Positions 33,426 through 41,404 of a DNA stretch of 64,000 bases are shown piece by piece. The notes below the pieces were generated by a model that saw only the letters and a program-made list of their open reading frames with translations, was not told the DNA's origin and made no database searches. Position 1 is the stretch's first letter, and every line of letters begins with the position of its first letter. Made by a program: the position numbers and the translations under genes. The stretch comes from Marinibacterium anthonyi (lineage in GTDB: Bacteria > Pseudomonadota > Alphaproteobacteria > Rhodobacterales > Rhodobacteraceae): positions 1-64,000 of the forward strand of contig CP031589.1 of the NCBI GenBank assembly GCA_003217735.2. The letters run 5' to 3'.

Positions 33426-33704
33426 ATGAACATCGCGGAGATCAAGGCCGCCGTGGATGCCGGCAAGTCCGTCCACTGGGCGAACGAGGGCTACCAGGTG
33501 CATCGGGATGGCCTCGGCCAATACCTCATCACCTTTGTGCGGAACGGCAGCACCATCGGTCTGACCGATCGGAGCGGGCGACAGCTGAACGGGGCAGAGG
33601 CCGACTTCTTCATATCTGAGCCGCGCCGAGATGCCGCGGCAGCGCAGGGGAGGGAGGTGCGTGGGGCAACGTCGGACAACCGTTCCGGCGCCGCGCCGGG
33701 CTGA
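33426..33704 (+). CDS. Small conserved plasmid protein
   Basis: A 92-residue protein. Residues 1-60 form a compact beta-rich unit (V-D-A-G-K-S-V-H-W-A-N-E-G-Y-x-V, then Y-L-I-T-F-V-R-N-G-S-T-I-G-L-T-D), followed by F-F-I-S and a disordered basic tail. Small proteins with this start are common on Rhodobacteraceae plasmids. Function unknown. GGAGA a few bases before ATG 33426 supports this start. Confidence 0.72.
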   Translation: MNIAEIKAAVDAGKSVHWANEGYQVHRDGLGQYLITFVRNGSTIGLTDRSGRQLNGAEADFFISEPRRDAAAAQGREVRGATSDNRSGAAPG

Positions 33705-33821
33705 CGGGCAGGAGAGAAAGGAAAGAGGGCTTTGCGGTTTTGCGATCCCATGAGGGGTCGGAAAGCAATCCCGCGTGCTCTGGCAGGAAGCCGGGCAGCG
33801 GCAAACCCAAGGAGAAGACCC

Positions 33822-34550
33822 ATGTTCGCAGGAACCCTGACCAAAAACACCGAGACCGCAGCCACCGCCTATTCTGGCATGATCCACTCGACCCGGTTCG
33901 ACATCGCGATCCAGCTCGAGACCCGGACGAAGATGTCCGAGCGGAGCCCGGATTTCGATGTGACCGCGGTGAACAAGTCCGGCCGCAAGGTGCGCATCGG
34001 CACGGCCTGGAACGAGACCGGCAATACGACCGGCAATCCCTACATCTCGATGCAGATCGATGTCGGCCTCGGACCCTTCCGGGTCAACGCCGTGCAGACG
34101 AAGGAGGCGCGTGACGCGATGACCGGCGAATTCGAGATCATCCCGCTGGTGTCGAACGGCGCCATGAAATCCGGCTCGATCTCCGGCGAACTGACCGCAA
34201 TGGATGCCGACAACGCCTTCGCCGGCTACATCGCCAACATGATGTTCGACCTCGACTTCATGCTGATCGAGAACGAGTTCAAGACCGAAGAGACCCACCC
34301 CGATTACCGGATCGAGGTCAGCTCGCCGCGCGGCCACCCGATCCGCGTCGGCTCGGCCTGGATGGCGAAAAGCAACCGCACCGGGAACGACTACGTCTCG
34401 CTCCTCATCAACACGCCCGATGGTGATCTGCGGGTGAACGCCGTGCAGAACGAGGAGCAGCGGGGCGGCAAGACCTTCTCGATCATTCCCTTCATCGAGA
34501 GTGCCGGCCAGGACCGCGCTGAAAACGCCGGTCTCGCCCTGGTCGGCTGA
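33822..34550 (+). CDS. Tandem DUF736 protein
   Basis: A 242-residue protein with two copies of a DUF736-like unit (about 5-115 and 120-225). Both contain S/D-F-D/R-I-x-V, R-K-V/P-I-R-I/V-G-x-A-W, T-G-N-x-Y-x-S and L/P-F/R-V-N-A-V-Q. DUF736 proteins are usually about 100 residues with one unit, so this is an internal duplication or fusion. AAGGAGAA precedes ATG 33822. Possible ssDNA-binding-like beta barrel (inference); the family is plasmid-linked with no known role. Confidence 0.8.
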   Translation: MFAGTLTKNTETAATAYSGMIHSTRFDIAIQLETRTKMSERSPDFDVTAVNKSGRKVRIGTAWNETGNTTGNPYISMQIDVGLGPFRVNAVQTKEARDAMTGEFEIIPLVSNGAMKSGSISGELTAMDADNAFAGYIANMMFDLDFMLIENEFKTEETHPDYRIEVSSPRGHPIRVGSAWMAKSNRTGNDYVSLLINTPDGDLRVNAVQNEEQRGGKTFSIIPFIESAGQDRAENAGLALVG

Positions 34551-34865
34551 CAGGCAGCAACTTCTACAGAACAGGCGTCCCGGGCAACCGGGGCGCTTCG
34601 GGTGTTTCGAGTTTCGTCGAGCTTCAAGGATCGTTTTTCGCGTTCGAGCGAAGCGAGAGGCAGCGAACAAGCGATACGACATTAACTCGAAACGCCTTTC
34701 GCCCGTGCAGGCCTGCTCCTCCCCCCAAATAGGCCTGACGGGGCGGTGCCGGCCATGTCTCCGACCGGCCCGCGCCGCCTGTCTGCAAGAGGCAGGTCCC
34801 GTGAGGGGAGCCGCGACGGCGCGGCTCCCCTCTTTTCGTTTCATCCCGACAGAAGGACTAAGCGC
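34551..34865. other. Gene-free segment with leader structures
   Basis: This 315-bp stretch holds no gene. It contains short palindromes (CCCGGGCAACCGGGG near 34580; the GCCGGCCATG/GACCGGC area near 34750) and a strong terminator-like stem at 34803-34836. Confidence 0.5.
34803..34836 (+). terminator. 13-bp stem-loop with T-run
   Basis: GAGGGGAGCCGCG (34803-34815) pairs exactly with CGCGGCTCCCCTC (34820-34832) around a 4-base loop and is followed by TTTT. It fits an intrinsic terminator for the DUF736 unit. Being only 30 bp before the next start codon, it may also act as an attenuator. Confidence 0.65.
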
Positions 34866-35096
34866 ATGTTCAACCTGACCCATCCCAAGCTGGTCACGCT
34901 GGCCGAGACCGAAGGCTACTCAGAGGTCGCGGATTTCCTGGAAGACCACGCGCTCGACAGCGTCGTGCCCGCGATCTGCATGGCGCCCGATTGCGATCAC
35001 ACCGCCGAACTCGAGCCGGACCAGCGCGCTGCATTCTGCGAGGCCTGCGGCCGGCCCTCCATGAAATCCGGCCTCGTCATCGCCGGGATGATCTGA
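34866..35096 (+). CDS. Small zinc-ribbon-like plasmid protein
   Basis: A 76-residue protein. Cysteines in I-C-M-A-P-D-C-D-H and F-C-E-A-C-G-R (C-x4-C and C-x2-C) suggest a small zinc-binding fold; the T-A-E-L-E-P-D-Q segment between them is typical of a conserved plasmid protein family. Function unknown. It is followed 40 bp later by radC in the same direction. The purine-rich AGAAGGAC before ATG 34866 is the likely ribosome-binding site. Confidence 0.75.
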   Translation: MFNLTHPKLVTLAETEGYSEVADFLEDHALDSVVPAICMAPDCDHTAELEPDQRAAFCEACGRPSMKSGLVIAGMI

Positions 35097-35136
35097 GCGG
35101 CGCCCGCCGCGACACCCCCAATCGATTGGAAACGAC

Positions 35137-35643
35137 ATGACACTGCATGATCCCAAAACGATCGCCGAACGGGGCGCATCCGGCTTTTCCGAGGCCGAGA
35201 TCGCGACCATCGACGCCGCCCTGGCGATCCTGCGCAGACATGCCAAATCAACCGCCGCCCTGCAGTCCTGGAGCATGCTGACCGACTACCTGGCGCTCAA
35301 CGCCGCTCGCGAGCGGGTCGAGGTGTTTCGGGTGCTGCTGCTGGATCGGAAAAACAAACTCATCCGCGATAGGGTTATGACCCGTGGCAGTATCGATCAC
35401 GTTCCGGTCTATGTCAGCGAGGTGCTCCGCTCCGCCCTCGTTCTCGACGCCTCTGCCCTAATCCTCTGCCACAACCATCCCTCCGGCGATCCGCAACCGA
35501 GCCAGACCGATATCGAGCTGACCGGCAAGATCGTAGAGGCCTGCAAGGTGATGGAGATCGTCATCCACGATCACATCATCGTCGGCTTCGGGCGGGAGAA
35601 GAACGCGTTCAGCATGCGGGCGGCAGGGATGTTGTCCGGGTAG
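35137..35643 (+). CDS. radC: RadC-like JAB/MPN-domain protein
   Basis: A 168-residue RadC-family protein. The JAMM motif is complete: H-N-H-P-S-G-D-P-x-P-S-x-x-D at about residues 112-125, preceded by E-V-F-R-V-L-L-L-D-R-K-N. The N-terminal helix-hairpin-helix of chromosomal RadC is replaced by a short helical leader, the usual form on plasmids and genomic islands. JAMM proteins are metallopeptidases, but no substrate is known; a role in anti-defence or DNA metabolism during plasmid entry is often proposed (inference). Confidence 0.87.
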   Translation: MTLHDPKTIAERGASGFSEAEIATIDAALAILRRHAKSTAALQSWSMLTDYLALNAARERVEVFRVLLLDRKNKLIRDRVMTRGSIDHVPVYVSEVLRSALVLDASALILCHNHPSGDPQPSQTDIELTGKIVEACKVMEIVIHDHIIVGFGREKNAFSMRAAGMLSG

Positions 35644-35943
35644 GTTGGCATTGAAGCACCCTGCCCTGCGCCCCTGCGTCAGATGTCAGGCAAGACCGAT
35701 TTTCCTGTCATGTCCCTGACCCAGATCGCATGTAGCAAGGTGAAGCTGCCGTTCATGCAGCGTGCGGCGAAGGTCAGGATCGAGCCCACAATCACGGATG
35801 CTGCACAGTGCGCAGGTGGCCGACTATCGCCGAAAGCCGACACTGGCGGAAGCGAGGACGGCCCTTGGCGGCCGCTTAGAGAGCTGCGTCAAGCTGCGCA
35901 AGAATGCGAGGCGGGGCGCGATTAGGCGCCCCGCACGATGGCT
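35644..35943. other. Convergent gap with a terminator hairpin
   Basis: About 300 bp between radC and the convergent SDR gene. No credible gene. GCGGGGCGC (35911-35919) pairs with GCGCCCCGC (35926-35934) around GATTAG, just past the SDR stop codon, and would terminate that gene on the minus strand. Confidence 0.55.
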
Positions 35944-36789
35944 TTAGACGATGGCTGCGGCCACCGCTGTGGCAAGCGGCGTTGTTGGGCGGCCGATCAG
36001 GGTGGAAAGCTGCGTGCCTTCGTCGAACAGCGCGCCTTTGGACGCCTCGACATCGCAGTGGGCGAGGAACCCGGCCAGCTCGGCTGGCAGTCCGGCGCCT
36101 GCCAGCGCGGCGGCATAGTCGGCCTCTGGCATGTCGACGTAGGGGATATCCTTGCCTGCCTGCGCAGACAGGGTGGCAGCCAGATCGCTCAGGGCAAAGC
36201 TATCGTCGCCGGACAACTCGTAGGTTTTGCCACGCAGGCCCGCGTCCATCAGCACCGCTGCGGCGGCCTCGGCATAGTCCTGCCGCGTGGCCGAAGAGAT
36301 CCGGCCGTCCTTGGCCGCGCCGATCAGGGCGTTGTGTTCCAGCGCGGCGGGCAGGCCCATCGTATAGTTCTCAGTGTACCAGCCATTGCGCAAAACGGTG
36401 TGTTCGATGCCGGAAGCGGCCAGCAGCTCTTCCGTCTCGGCGTGCTCGGGGGCGAGGCCCAGCGTGCTGGTAGGCGCATTCAGCAGGCTGGTGTAGACGA
36501 TATGCAGTACGCCGGCCGATTTTGCGGCCTTGATCACCGCGGCATGTTGCGGCACGCGGCGGCCGATGTCGCTGCCCGAGATCAGCAGCAGCGTGTCGAT
36601 ACCGTCCAGCGCCGGGGCGAGCGTTTCGGGGGCGTCGTAGTCGAAGACGCGCGCAGGCACATCTAGATCGGCGGCCTTGTCGGTGCTGCGGGCCAGCGCA
36701 ACGATGCCATCGGGCGCGATCTTGGTTTTCAAGGTGTCGATGACAAGACGGCCAAGCTGGCCAGTGGCGCCGGTAATTGCAATGGTCAT
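35944..36789 (-). CDS. NmrA-type SDR, quinone-reductase 2 (QorB)-like
   Basis: A 281-residue atypical short-chain dehydrogenase. The NAD(P)-binding motif is G-A-T-G-Q-L-G (residues 7-13), followed by R-S-T-D-K-A, V-Y-T-S-L-L-N-A-P and V-L-R-N-G-W-Y-T-E-N-Y. This matches QOR2-type NAD(P)H:quinone oxidoreductases such as E. coli YtfG. It is divergent from an HxlR regulator, the same layout as the qorB/qorR pair, so it likely detoxifies quinones or methylglyoxal-like stress compounds. ATG 36789 is chosen because M-T-I-A-I-T-G-A-T-G is the usual N-terminus. Confidence 0.88.
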   Translation of the reverse strand: MTIAITGATGQLGRLVIDTLKTKIAPDGIVALARSTDKAADLDVPARVFDYDAPETLAPALDGIDTLLLISGSDIGRRVPQHAAVIKAAKSAGVLHIVYTSLLNAPTSTLGLAPEHAETEELLAASGIEHTVLRNGWYTENYTMGLPAALEHNALIGAAKDGRISSATRQDYAEAAAAVLMDAGLRGKTYELSGDDSFALSDLAATLSAQAGKDIPYVDMPEADYAAALAGAGLPAELAGFLAHCDVEASKGALFDEGTQLSTLIGRPTTPLATAVAAAIV

Positions 36790-36836
36790 GGTGTGTCTCT
36801 CTACTTTTGGCTTCGATAGAGAAGATGTAGGCTCTT

Positions 36837-36855
36837 TACTTACTAAAGATAAGTA
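36837..36855. promoter_or_regulatory. Candidate HxlR operator
   Basis: TACTTA (36837-36842) and TAAGTA (36850-36855) form an inverted repeat around a 7-bp centre in the AT-rich gap between the divergent SDR and hxlR genes. Symmetry and position fit control of both. Confidence 0.5.
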
Positions 36856-36892
36856 CATACATTTTTGTTAGTATCAAATTCTTGAGGTCCAC

Positions 36893-37282
36893 ATGCCAAA
36901 ACTCAGTGACGCTGTCCGATCGGGCAAGCTGGTGGGCAACCTGCAGGCGCAGGACTGTCCGTCGCGCGATATTCTGAAACATGTCACCGGCCGCTGGGCC
37001 GTTCTGACGCTGATCGCGCTTCAGGGGCGGACGATCCGCTTTGCCGCGCTCAGGCGGACGATCGGCGGGGTAAGTGACCGGATGCTCACGCAGACCCTTC
37101 AGACGCTGGAAGCCGACGGTTTCGTGAAACGGCAAGCCTTCAAGGTCGTGCCGCCGCATGTGGAATACAGCCTGACCCCGATGGGCGAAGAGGTCGCACA
37201 GCACGTGCGCGTGCTGGCGGACTGGATCGAGGACAACACCAGCGCGATCCTGTCGACCCGGCAGGAAATCGCGGCGGAATAA
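36893..37282 (+). CDS. HxlR-family transcriptional regulator
   Basis: A 129-residue winged-helix regulator. The HxlR signature is clear: C-P-S-R-D-I-L-K-H-V-T-G-R-W (conserved Cys22 near the N-terminus), L-I-A-L, R-F-A-A-L-R-R-T-I-G-G-V-S-D-R-M-L-T-Q-T-L-Q-x-L and Y-S-L-T-P-M-G-E. In YodB/QorR-like members the Cys senses quinones or diamide. The divergent quinone-reductase-like gene supports that role here. Confidence 0.9.
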   Translation: MPKLSDAVRSGKLVGNLQAQDCPSRDILKHVTGRWAVLTLIALQGRTIRFAALRRTIGGVSDRMLTQTLQTLEADGFVKRQAFKVVPPHVEYSLTPMGEEVAQHVRVLADWIEDNTSAILSTRQEIAAE

Positions 37283-37582
37283 GCGGCAGCATTGGCACTC
37301 AAGCGTTCGACAATCACCTATGACGCGAGTGAGGGCTTTCCGCCCATGCTGATTTTCGCGGCGGTCGCGAAGCACACCAAGCGGCCGTTCAGATCAGGTA
37401 TGCCAATTTCGGCAAATTCCGCTCTGCCTACCTTCGTTTAGATCGCACCCAAGGTCCGGTCTGGGTTGGAAATGCTTGGCGGTAGAGTCGAGTTTGCGCG
37501 ACACTTCCTCCCGACAGATCTCAGAAAACGCGAGAGTTCGAGTCGCTTTCGTTCGACATTCGACACCCTGCCTGTCGTGCTG
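37283..37582. other. Gene-free gap between hxlR and the nuclease gene
   Basis: About 300 bp between two convergent genes. No gene or clear RNA. A short stretch near 37525-37570 has repeated TTCGAxTCGC/TTCGACATTCGAC-like text but no clear secondary structure. Confidence 0.4.
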
Positions 37583-37972
37583 CTAACAGTAGCTCGCCCG
37601 CCTGATCCGCGACCGTGCCGCCGGGGTCTCCAGATGGGCATACCGGTCTCCGGAATATCTCCGACAGTCGAGCGCGTGACCGGCCGCGATCAGCGCGGCG
37701 CCGATGTCCTCGCCATCGGCGTAACAGGTGCCCACCCATCGGTCATGGGTCCGCTTGCCGTTGAGCTCGCATTCTATCGAACGGCCATCGAGGTAGTTCA
37801 CCATCCAGCGCCTGGCGTCCCGGCCCGCCCGCGTTCCGAGTTCGGGTGCATCGACCCCGTTCAGGCGCACAGGTGTTCCGGAGACCACGATGGTGTCCGC
37901 GTCCCGGATCTGCACCTGCGCGATGGCTGGTGATGTCAGCAGGACAACGGCGACCGGGATCAGATATTTCAA
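37583..37972 (-). CDS. Secreted thermonuclease-like (SNase) protein
   Basis: A 129-residue exported protein. The signal peptide K-Y-L-I-P-V-A-V-V-L-L-T-S-P-A-I-A-Q precedes an SNase-like domain with V-x-D-A-D-T-I, R-L-N-G-V-D-A-P-E-L, A-R-R-W-M and R-x-V-G-T-C-Y. The family degrades nucleic acids or binds them. The TTG start at 37972 is chosen because AGGAGG lies 6 bp upstream and the protein then begins at the signal peptide; ATG 38002 would add 10 basic residues. Confidence 0.82.
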   Translation of the reverse strand: MKYLIPVAVVLLTSPAIAQVQIRDADTIVVSGTPVRLNGVDAPELGTRAGRDARRWMVNYLDGRSIECELNGKRTHDRWVGTCYADGEDIGAALIAAGHALDCRRYSGDRYAHLETPAARSRIRRASYC

Positions 37973-38120
37973 TCTCCGCCTCCTCTGCAGGTGGGTCCAC
38001 ATTCTTCCGGGCGTATCACTCTCAGACCCTTATCGCATCAATTGGCCCGAAGCGCCCACTGCCTTACGGCCTCCCCTGCTCGGCTGCGCGTGTCGCAGGC
38101 GAGAACGGCCCTGCGGTCCG

Positions 38121-38611
38121 TCGCGCATTCGGCCATGCGGCCTCACCGCAGCGCAGCACCCGGCATCCCGGTTTGCCCGTCTCGCGAGCACGTCGCTCCC
38201 CGGCCGCTCCGCCGGATTGCGCTCTGGTCTGTTTTGGCCGGAGGCCAAAACGATCCCGCCGCTCCATCCGTCTCCCGCGTCCGGTCGCGCCGTTTGCCTG
38301 CTCGCGTCGGGCAAACCTGCCGTCAATCACACACACATGAGTGCGGAAGCATATCCTCCGGATGGCCCCCGAATCAGCCCGCGTCAAGGATCGCAAAACT
38401 TTTCGGCGAGGGCGGGGTGCGTGGGTAGGTCCGTCCAGTGCGCGCCGTCGCGCTGGCGGCGGCGGCGCGCCTCGAAAACTTTTGCGCCCGGCAAGCCGGC
38501 GGCTGCGCCGTCCCTGACCCGGGCTGATTCGGTGAACCGGACATTCGGCCATGCCACCACACTCACGTGGTGGTCCCCCGAACATCTGGAGACACCAAAA
38601 TGGCTTACGAA
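38121..38611 (+). repeat. ~490-bp structured leader, copy A
   Basis: The sequence from TCGCGCATTCGGCCAT to the first codons of the DUF2493 gene (ATGGCTTACGA) is repeated at 39641-40130 with about nine in ten bases identical and only 1 bp net length difference. It has stem-loops at 38232-38250 (TTTTGGCC/GGCCAAAA) and 38554-38573 (CCACCAC/GTGGTGG), the latter 20 bp before the ribosome-binding site. The latter is fully conserved in the other copy. Confidence 0.9.
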
Positions 38612-39529
38612 AATGCGAACGCCTACGAGACCATCGAACTTTTCGGCCTGACGGAGAAAGACGCCGAGCTGCCGATCCCCGAGGATCACATCCTGACCGA
38701 CAGCATCACCCGCGAGACTTTCGAGGCCCTCCTCGGCCAGCTGCGCGGCACCGGTCTCGAGACCGAGATCGAACCGCTCGCGCACGGACTCGCCACCATC
38801 CTGCAGCGCCGCAAGGTCGCCTTGGGAAAAGAGCTAGACCGCACCGCCGACAAGATCGGTGCCCTGGCGAAATCCCATGACGGATCGGAGATCGCGGAGA
38901 CCGCGCTCGAAGAGGCCCAGGCCCGCTTCCTGCACCTGCGGGAGATCGTCGGCGCCATCGAGGTGATGAGCGAGGCGGCGGCGGAATGCTACGAGATCGA
39001 GACGGGCCATGCCTTCATCCCGGCCGCAGGGTCCCGCGCCAGCCTCCGCGCACAGGAGACCGGGGCGGTCTTCGAGGCAAGACAGCTGCTGGAGCAGCAT
39101 GATCGGGAGACGGCCGCGAAGTCGAAGGTCGAGGGGGTTCCCCTGATCGTCTCCGGCGCGACGGACTGGACCGATATCGATGTCATCTTCTCGACACTCG
39201 ACAAGGTTCGGGAGCGGATCCGGCAGAACCGCAATCAGGAGATCTTCCTCTGCCACAAGGGCGGCAAGCATGGCGCCGAGATGATCGCGGCCCGCTGGGC
39301 TCGCGCACGCGGTGTCGCGCAGGCGCGCTTCGATCCCCGCTGGTCCGCGCATGGACGTGCCGCACCGTTCAAATGCAACGACGAGATGTTGGACGACAAG
39401 TTCGCAGCAACAGGGGTCGTACTCTTCGGCGGCAACGGGGTGGCGCTGAACCTCGGGCAGAAGGCCGAGGCGAAGGGGCTCACCGTCATGCGGGTCGCGG
39501 ATCCGGCGAAGAAGACAGCGGATGAATGA
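38600..39529 (+). CDS. DUF2493 domain protein
   Basis: A 309-residue cytoplasmic protein. The first ~180 residues are helical (E-E-A-Q-A-R-F-L-H-L-R-E-I coiled-coil-like). The C-terminal third is a DUF2493 domain: V-S-G-A-T-D-W-T-D, then F-L-C-H-K-G-G-K-H-G-A-E-M-I-A-A-R-W-A and F-D-P-R-W. This Rossmann-like fold is related to SLOG/DprA nucleotide-binding proteins, often next to plasmid and phage genes. A nucleotide- or DNA-binding role is inference. Its leader and first codons are shared with the gene at 40119. Confidence 0.82.
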   Translation: MAYENANAYETIELFGLTEKDAELPIPEDHILTDSITRETFEALLGQLRGTGLETEIEPLAHGLATILQRRKVALGKELDRTADKIGALAKSHDGSEIAETALEEAQARFLHLREIVGAIEVMSEAAAECYEIETGHAFIPAAGSRASLRAQETGAVFEARQLLEQHDRETAAKSKVEGVPLIVSGATDWTDIDVIFSTLDKVRERIRQNRNQEIFLCHKGGKHGAEMIAARWARARGVAQARFDPRWSAHGRAAPFKCNDEMLDDKFAATGVVLFGGNGVALNLGQKAEAKGLTVMRVADPAKKTADE

Positions 39530-39640
39530 GAGAGGGTCGCCTTCGGGCGGCCCTTTCGTCGTTTTCATCGGCCCTACCCACGCCTGGTTGTCTCACCCAC
39601 TCGGTAGCAGGTCGCGGGCGGGATATCGGCCGTTGGCCGA

Positions 39641-40130
39641 TCGCGCATTCGGCCATTCGGCCTCACCGCGGCGCAGCACCCAGGCCCCCGGTTTGCCCGT
39701 CTCGCGAGCACGTCGCTCCCCGGCCGCTCCGCCGGATTGCGCTCTGGTCTGTTTTGGCCGGAGGCCAAAACGATCCCGCCACTCCATCCGTCTTCCGCGT
39801 CCGGGCAGCACCCTTTGCCTGCTCGCGTCGAGCAAGCCTGCCGTCAATCACGCACACATGAGCGCGGAAGCATATCCTCCGGATGGCCCCCGAACCCGCC
39901 CGCGTCAAGGATCGCAAAACTTTTCGGTGACGGCGGGGTGTGTGGGCAGGTCAGTCAAGTGCGCCCCGTCGCGCTGGCGGCGGCGGTGCGCCTCGAAAGC
40001 TTTTGCGCCCGGCAAGCCGGCGGCTGCGCCGTCCCTGACCCGCACGGATTCGGAAACCAGGCATTCGGCCATGCCACCACACTCACGTGGTGGTCCCCGA
40101 ACATCTGGAGACAAGACCATGGCTTACGAG
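39641..40130 (+). repeat. ~490-bp structured leader, copy B
   Basis: Second copy of the leader at 38121-38611, placed before the small zinc-finger gene at 40119. Stem-loops TTTTGGCC/GGCCAAAA (39752-39770) and CCACCAC/GTGGTGG (40074-40093) are unchanged, as are CATCTGGAGACA and ATGGCTTACGA around the start. Differences between copies are scattered single bases. Confidence 0.9.
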
Positions 40131-40364
40131 ACCAAAACCGAGGGCGACTTTTGCCAGCAGTGCGACCACACGGGTACCACGGAGGTCGGAACGGCCACGG
40201 GGAGCCAACATGACGATGATGGCGGCTATGCTATTCCCTGCACCGCCTGCGGCGAAGACGCGTCGCGGACGGACTGGCAGACCATAGATGGCGGGAGCGT
40301 AAACTTCCACTGGCGGGAGGTCTGCGCGCATTGCGGGCACGTCAGCCAGTCTCTCTTCGCCTGA
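40119..40364 (+). CDS. Small multi-cysteine (zinc-finger-like) plasmid protein
   Basis: An 81-residue protein with three C-x2-C pairs: C-Q-Q-C at about residue 12, C-T-A-C-G near 43 and C-A-H-C-G near 71, predicting two small zinc-binding sites. An acidic stretch (Q-H-D-D-D-G-G) lies between the first two. Function unknown. It shares its whole leader and first four codons with the DUF2493 gene, so both are probably expressed under the same conditions. Confidence 0.75.
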   Translation: MAYETKTEGDFCQQCDHTGTTEVGTATGSQHDDDGGYAIPCTACGEDASRTDWQTIDGGSVNFHWREVCAHCGHVSQSLFA

Positions 40365-41197
40365 ACGTCACCGGTCACCGGGCAGCATCGCCGTCCGGTG
40401 ACCCTCGACTTTTCATCCTTGCGCCCGACGGATGCGATACCGTCCGCAAGTGCAGCCCCGCCCGGCCCCTGGCCGGGCGGGGCTGCTCCGCGTTGCAACG
40501 GGGCGAGACCACGCGGTCGGGTGACCAGGATGATCCGTGAGTGATTTGTGGTCATGACGGGCCCCTGCCGGCGGTCGCACCGCCGTCACCGCGCTCGCAG
40601 GTTCCGGCCGTGCCGGCCTCCACCCGGAACACGGTGCTCCCTGGACACGCTGAGCGGCATACCCCGGCGGCCGTCTCCTCCGGAGCCAGCCAGCGGGGTT
40701 GCCCTCATGCGCGCCAGTGATCCCGCGATCCGCCCGTTCGGGTGCAGATCGCTGGGGCGGGCGCAGCGCATCGAGCAAGCCGCACGTTGTCGGCGACCAA
40801 TCCCGGTCGGCAACCCTGCTGGCTGACCCGCAGCGTCATCACCGCCCCGGATCGCGAGACCGGCGATGCGCTCGAGGCTGAAGAACGCGGGCGGGCCCAC
40901 CGGGCGCGAGCGAACCATTTCACCGCCACGTTGGAAGAGGGCGATCCGGATCTCTCCATATCTCATATACTCGACAGAACCAATGGCGGCTGAGGAGCAA
41001 GTTGCACATCCGGGTCCCTCCTCTTTGCTATGCATGTGGATCGCACGGGGTCGGGCCGACCGTTCCCTCCGCTCACGCTCCGGCAAACACAAATACGGTT
41101 TCCACGCCCCCCGGGCGCGGACCCTCCGCATTTGCGTTTGCGATCGTCCCTCAAACCCCGTGCCGGTCGATCCCCATCGCAAAAAGGAGAGACCCAA
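40365..41197. other. 833-bp gene-free region with strong hairpins
   Basis: No credible coding sequence. GGTCACCGG (40373-40381) and CCGGTGACC (40395-40403) form a stem right after the preceding stop. GCAGCCCCGCCCGGCC (40452-40467) pairs over 16 bp with 40471-40486 around a 3-base loop. The last ~40 bp carry AAAAAGGAGAGACC, the ribosome-binding site of the next gene. Confidence 0.6.
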
Positions 41198-41404
41198 ATG
41201 ACCAACCACTACGTCGCCACCGTTCCCGTCAAGTTCACCGACAATGACGGCCAGGAACGCACCCGGTTCCAGCGCGTCGGCGCGATGTTCCGCAACACCC
41301 GCAACGGGGACGGCTCGGAGTTCTTCAGCCTCAAGCTCGACTTCCCCGTCGCGGTCCAGGAGCTGGTGATGTTCCCGCCGAGCTCGAAGGAACCGCACGA
41401 GTAA
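41198..41404 (+). CDS. Small conserved plasmid protein
   Basis: A 68-residue beta-rich protein (H-Y-V-A-T-V-P-V-K-F-T-D-N-D-G, R-V-G-A-M-F-R-N-T, F-F-S-L-K-L-D-F-P-V). AAGGAGA sits 8 bp before ATG 41198. It precedes the oriT-like region and the mobilisation genes. No function is known; its pattern resembles DUF736-like plasmid proteins in style but is too short to assign. Confidence 0.72.
   Translation: MTNHYVATVPVKFTDNDGQERTRFQRVGAMFRNTRNGDGSEFFSLKLDFPVAVQELVMFPPSSKEPHE

Noticed and set aside
32763-34883. A 706-codon minus-strand frame across the DUF array
   Set aside because: It runs through several plus-strand genes, stem-loops and gaps and has low-complexity composition.
35683-35925. 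An 80-codon plus-strand frame after radC
   Set aside because: No ribosome-binding site or recognisable family, and it ends inside the terminator hairpin of the convergent SDR gene.
38121-40130. Reading the repeated leaders as a mobile element or CRISPR-like repeat
   Set aside because: There are only two copies, no transposase, no terminal inverted repeats and no spacer structure; each copy ends at a gene start, which fits a leader.
40586-41398. A 270-codon minus-strand frame in the 830-bp gene-free region
   Set aside because: It runs into the small gene at 41198 and shows no start signal or domain; high GC explains its length.
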